NCBI RefSeq assembly: GCF_000227135.1
Contig: NC_018252.1
Coordinates: forward strand, 667,230 to 731,229
DNA: 64,000 nucleotides
Reading direction: 5' to 3'
From: Leishmania donovani
Taxonomy: Eukaryota > Euglenozoa > Kinetoplastea > Trypanosomatida > Trypanosomatidae
Each line of letters opens with the position of its first letter. Position 1 is the first letter of the stretch. The notes under the pieces are model-generated. The model worked only from the letters and a program-made list of their open reading frames with translations, did no database searches and had not been told where the DNA came from. Below, one piece after another: positions 61,875-64,000 of this stretch. A program made the position numbers and the translations under genes.

Positions 61875-62888
61875 TCACGGCCGCGAGAGGGAAATAAGTG
61901 AATCACAGAGGGCGGCTTCGATCGTCTTCGCCTCCCCCCGCCGCACCAGCACCGGCGCGCTGTCGTCGCCGCTCTTCGTGTAGACCAGCACCCACTCTTT
62001 GTAGCTCTGCAGCAGGTTCGCCACGACGGCGTCGCAGCGGTACGCGTGCAGGTTGCCGATCGCCTTGCGCTTCATAGCCTCCTCACATGTTTCGAGCTTG
62101 AATGTGACGACGAGCGGCTGCGTCGCGTCTGGCGCTGCGCGGTGCAGCCATTCTTCCCGCAGCAGCAGTAGAACCTTTGGCACGTTGGACAGATGCAGCG
62201 TCAGACCATCCCCTCCACTGATCTTCTCCCTTGACATCTTGGGAAGCGGCACGTAGTAGTCTGACACGGCGGCCGCCGCGAAGAACAAGCACGGGCGCTG
62301 CTGCAGCACCTGTGGCGCAGCGGTGCCACACAGCGTGCGTGAGACGACTTCAAGGAGAAAGATGTACTCGACGACAGTGTCGTAGGCGACGTAGTGAACA
62401 AGGCCCTTCGTGCGGTGGTAGAGTTCGGCGACGCGATGCAACTCAGCCTTGGACGCTGCTGCCGGCGTGGACTCGGCGCCCGCTGTCGATGCCGAGTCCG
62501 TGCCGGCAGCGCTGGGTACGGGCGGGGATGCCACGGCCGCAAAGAGCTGCTCAGTGCTAAACGTATCGAGTACGCGTCGAAAGGGCATAATGGCGGTGCG
62601 GTGGTGCAGCAACACGCAGGCCCACCCACGCTCTGCCAACGCCTCGACGAGGTGCGCGCCGCGGCCGCCACTGCTGAAGTTCGTGATGAAGCGGACGGCG
62701 TTCACCTCGAGAGGTACGGTCGTGCCGCCGCTCGTGATGAAGGCGATGCCCGGGCAGTCAGGGTAAGACCGAGCCACGCCTTCAAGGAATGCGAGTAGAG
62801 TGTCCTTGTAGGCCGACAGCCGTGCCTGGGTCTCGGATGGCATGTTTTCGGCGTAGAAGGCATCCACATTTTTCTGCATGTTGACCAT
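61875..62888 (-). CDS. PPCS: Phosphopantothenate-cysteine ligase
   Basis: 337 residues from ATG 62888 (MVNMQKNVDAFYAENMPSET), near the human length of 311. The N-terminal nucleotide-binding part holds the family signature ITSGGTTVPLE, then VRFITNFSSGGRGAHLVEAL and GWACVLLHHRTAIMPF. Later conserved parts are CLFFAAAAVSDYYVP, EKISGGDGLTLHLSNVPK, VVTFKLETCEEAMKRKA and DAVVANLL. An Ala/Ser/Thr insert (about 125-150) is typical of Leishmania. Family knowledge: it couples cysteine to 4'-phosphopantothenate, the second step from phosphopantothenate in coenzyme A synthesis, in the cytosol. The decarboxylase half of the bacterial CoaBC fusion is absent, as in other eukaryotes. An upstream in-frame ATG would add about 50 residues of repeat-derived sequence and was not chosen. 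Confidence 0.93.
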   Translation of the reverse strand: MVNMQKNVDAFYAENMPSETQARLSAYKDTLLAFLEGVARSYPDCPGIAFITSGGTTVPLEVNAVRFITNFSSGGRGAHLVEALAERGWACVLLHHRTAIMPFRRVLDTFSTEQLFAAVASPPVPSAAGTDSASTAGAESTPAAASKAELHRVAELYHRTKGLVHYVAYDTVVEYIFLLEVVSRTLCGTAAPQVLQQRPCLFFAAAAVSDYYVPLPKMSREKISGGDGLTLHLSNVPKVLLLLREEWLHRAAPDATQPLVVTFKLETCEEAMKRKAIGNLHAYRCDAVVANLLQSYKEWVLVYTKSGDDSAPVLVRRGEAKTIEAALCDSLISLSRP

Positions 62889-63397
62889 CTCGTTGCGGCG
62901 GACAGGGGCGGAGGCGATGATGCTCTTCGCGGCACTTGTGCGAGGCAGAGGAAGTGGAAGAGAGCCGTGCGCAGCGATAAGAGACGAGCGTGATGACGAT
63001 GGTGTCTTGCAATTGTGTGTGTGCGTGCGCGTGCGAGGTGAGAACATTGCGGAGACGTGTGCGTCGACGGGTGGACTCAAGATAGAGAAAATCACTACGT
63101 ATCGCAGACTGGCTGAGACCTCCGCCGCATTCCCGCAATATTCACATGACGTGCGCGGAGGACAAGATGCGGGGGACTCGAGGAGAGGGGTAGGTGGGGG
63201 ACGGGTGACGTGAATCTTACCTTTGACTCTCTCGTGCTCCTGGCTGAGCTTGCTCTACTTCTGTTTTACCGCAGTGGCTAGGAGCACGCGCAGGTAAGCG
63301 AGGCTGGGGGGAGGGGGTGGGAGGTGGGGTAGGGCAAGGGGGCCGCAGTTGCTACGCTCAACGCAACTCACCACCATACTCTCTTCCCTGCTCGGCT
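62889..63397. other. Intergenic spacer with a G-rich block
   Basis: 0.5 kb without a gene. A block of six G runs at 63306-63343 on the plus strand has strong quadruplex potential and lies only 55 bases beyond the stop codon of the next gene upstream. Confidence 0.55.
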
Positions 63398-64000
63398 TCA
63401 CGCATCATCGCTGATCTCACCCTGCAACTCTTCGCATAAATCTTCGATGGCGGCGCGAAGCGACTCCTGGCGGTGGATGATGGAAGCCACGGCGCTTGAC
63501 CAGCCCGCACATCGGCACGCCACGGCAGACGGCGCATAGTGTGCAAGGATGGGTGCTTCGTCTCTGCGCGCGCCTTTGGAGGGTAGCGCGACCAGCTCCT
63601 CCTCCACGCGTGCCGTGCTCCCCTCCGTGCCATTGACATCATCGCCATTCGCCGAGTGGTCGGGGGGGCCGCCGAGGCTGTCCATGACGCCGCGGCACTT
63701 TACAAAGTACAGATGCGTGCGGTAACGCGGGGGGATAAGCCGTAGCAGTGTGCAGCGCTCCACGTCGTGCACGCGTAGCGTTGGCGTCGCAGGCGCTGGG
63801 GCAGGCGCAGAGGCGGCAGCGATGGAGGGCGCTGGAGGACTGTGCGCGATGTGATTTGGGCGCCTCTCTACCAACTCGTACTGCTCATCGTCGCTGCTGT
63901 CCGGCTTGAAGAGAGACTTGATGTCCGCCGGCTCGCCCGTGCGCTTCGGCGTGCCTTCCTCTGCCTTCCCTGCCTCCGCGGCTGTCGACGGCTCGCTCTC
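63398..64000 (-). CDS. C-terminal part of an unidentified protein, cut by the window edge
   Basis: The frame is open from the window edge (64000) to the stop at 63398, giving about 200 residues without an N-terminus; an apparent start at 63874 is a TTG inside this open frame, not a start codon. The first visible part is acidic with a Lys/Ser patch (IKSLFKPDSSDDEQYELVE), which looks like casein-kinase-2 sites. A Pro/Ala linker leads to a compact segment, VERCTLLRLIPPRYRTHLYF. The end is helical (VASIIHRQESLRAAIEDL) and acidic. I do not recognise it; the upstream sequence is needed. Confidence 0.75.
   Translation of the reverse strand, partial: ESEPSTAAEAGKAEEGTPKRTGEPADIKSLFKPDSSDDEQYELVERRPNHIAHSPPAPSIAAASAPAPAPATPTLRVHDVERCTLLRLIPPRYRTHLYFVKCRGVMDSLGGPPDHSANGDDVNGTEGSTARVEEELVALPSKGARRDEAPILAHYAPSAVACRCAGWSSAVASIIHRQESLRAAIEDLCEELQGEISDDA

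Noticed and set aside
1..64000. tRNA, rRNA, CRISPR array, retroposon or strand-switch region
   Set aside because: I saw no tRNA-like cloverleaf with A/B boxes, no rRNA sequence, no spaced direct repeats, no reverse-transcriptase frame and no change of coding strand. A tRNA or retroposon-remnant search by program was not possible, so small elements could be missed.

Overview
The window is from a kinetoplastid nuclear genome, almost certainly Leishmania or a close relative. All 23 convincingly coding regions lie on the minus strand with no strand switch. They have no visible introns, have GC-rich codons, and are separated by 0.4-3 kb of non-coding DNA full of CA/GT and TA microsatellites and purine runs (pyrimidine runs on the coding strand). 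This is the layout of a polycistronic directional gene cluster processed by trans-splicing and polyadenylation. Gene content and order match, as far as I recall, Leishmania chromosome 25 and the syntenic part of Trypanosoma brucei chromosome 3 (LSm8, PDH E1-beta, RGG3-type protein, RMI1, enoyl-CoA reductase, SLBP, NOT3/5, PRP17). That synteny is from memory and was not searched.

Transcription runs from high to low coordinates. From the upstream (right) end the genes are: an unidentified gene cut by the window edge; phosphopantothenate-cysteine ligase (coenzyme A synthesis); a PAC3-like proteasome chaperone; a Vps55-family membrane protein; two unidentified proteins; a TPM-domain membrane protein with a cysteine-rich tail; splicing factor PRP17; CCR4-NOT subunit NOT3/5; a very large SLBP-domain protein; a protein with repeated acidic Y-x-D-D-x-F-E motifs; a thioredoxin-fold protein; a WDR59-like protein with RWD and zinc-finger modules but no beta-propeller; a membrane-anchored amidase-fold protein whose catalytic Cys is Ala; an ATP-grasp/SET fusion; trans-2-enoyl-CoA reductase; RMI1 with two OB folds; a small acylated calpain-related protein; an RGG-rich mitochondrial RNA-binding protein; a mitochondrial protein with duplicated modules; a 1570-residue protein of unknown function; mitochondrial PDH E1-beta; and LSm8 of the U6 snRNA ring.

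As usual in trypanosomatids the neighbours are not a functional operon. RNA processing is nevertheless well represented (LSm8, PRP17, NOT3/5, SLBP, RGG protein), as are mitochondrial proteins. Two neighbouring mitochondrial genes (12599-13561 and 14596-15525) appear to share a small repeated module.

The most unusual items are the ATP-grasp plus SET fusion (25026-27623), the Cys-to-Ala pseudo-amidase (28730-29632) and the propeller-less WDR59-like protein (30395-33493). The sequence has six N gaps. At least two (at 1522 and 11349) are flanked by identical sequence on both sides, so they look like unmerged contig overlaps and not true tandem duplications.
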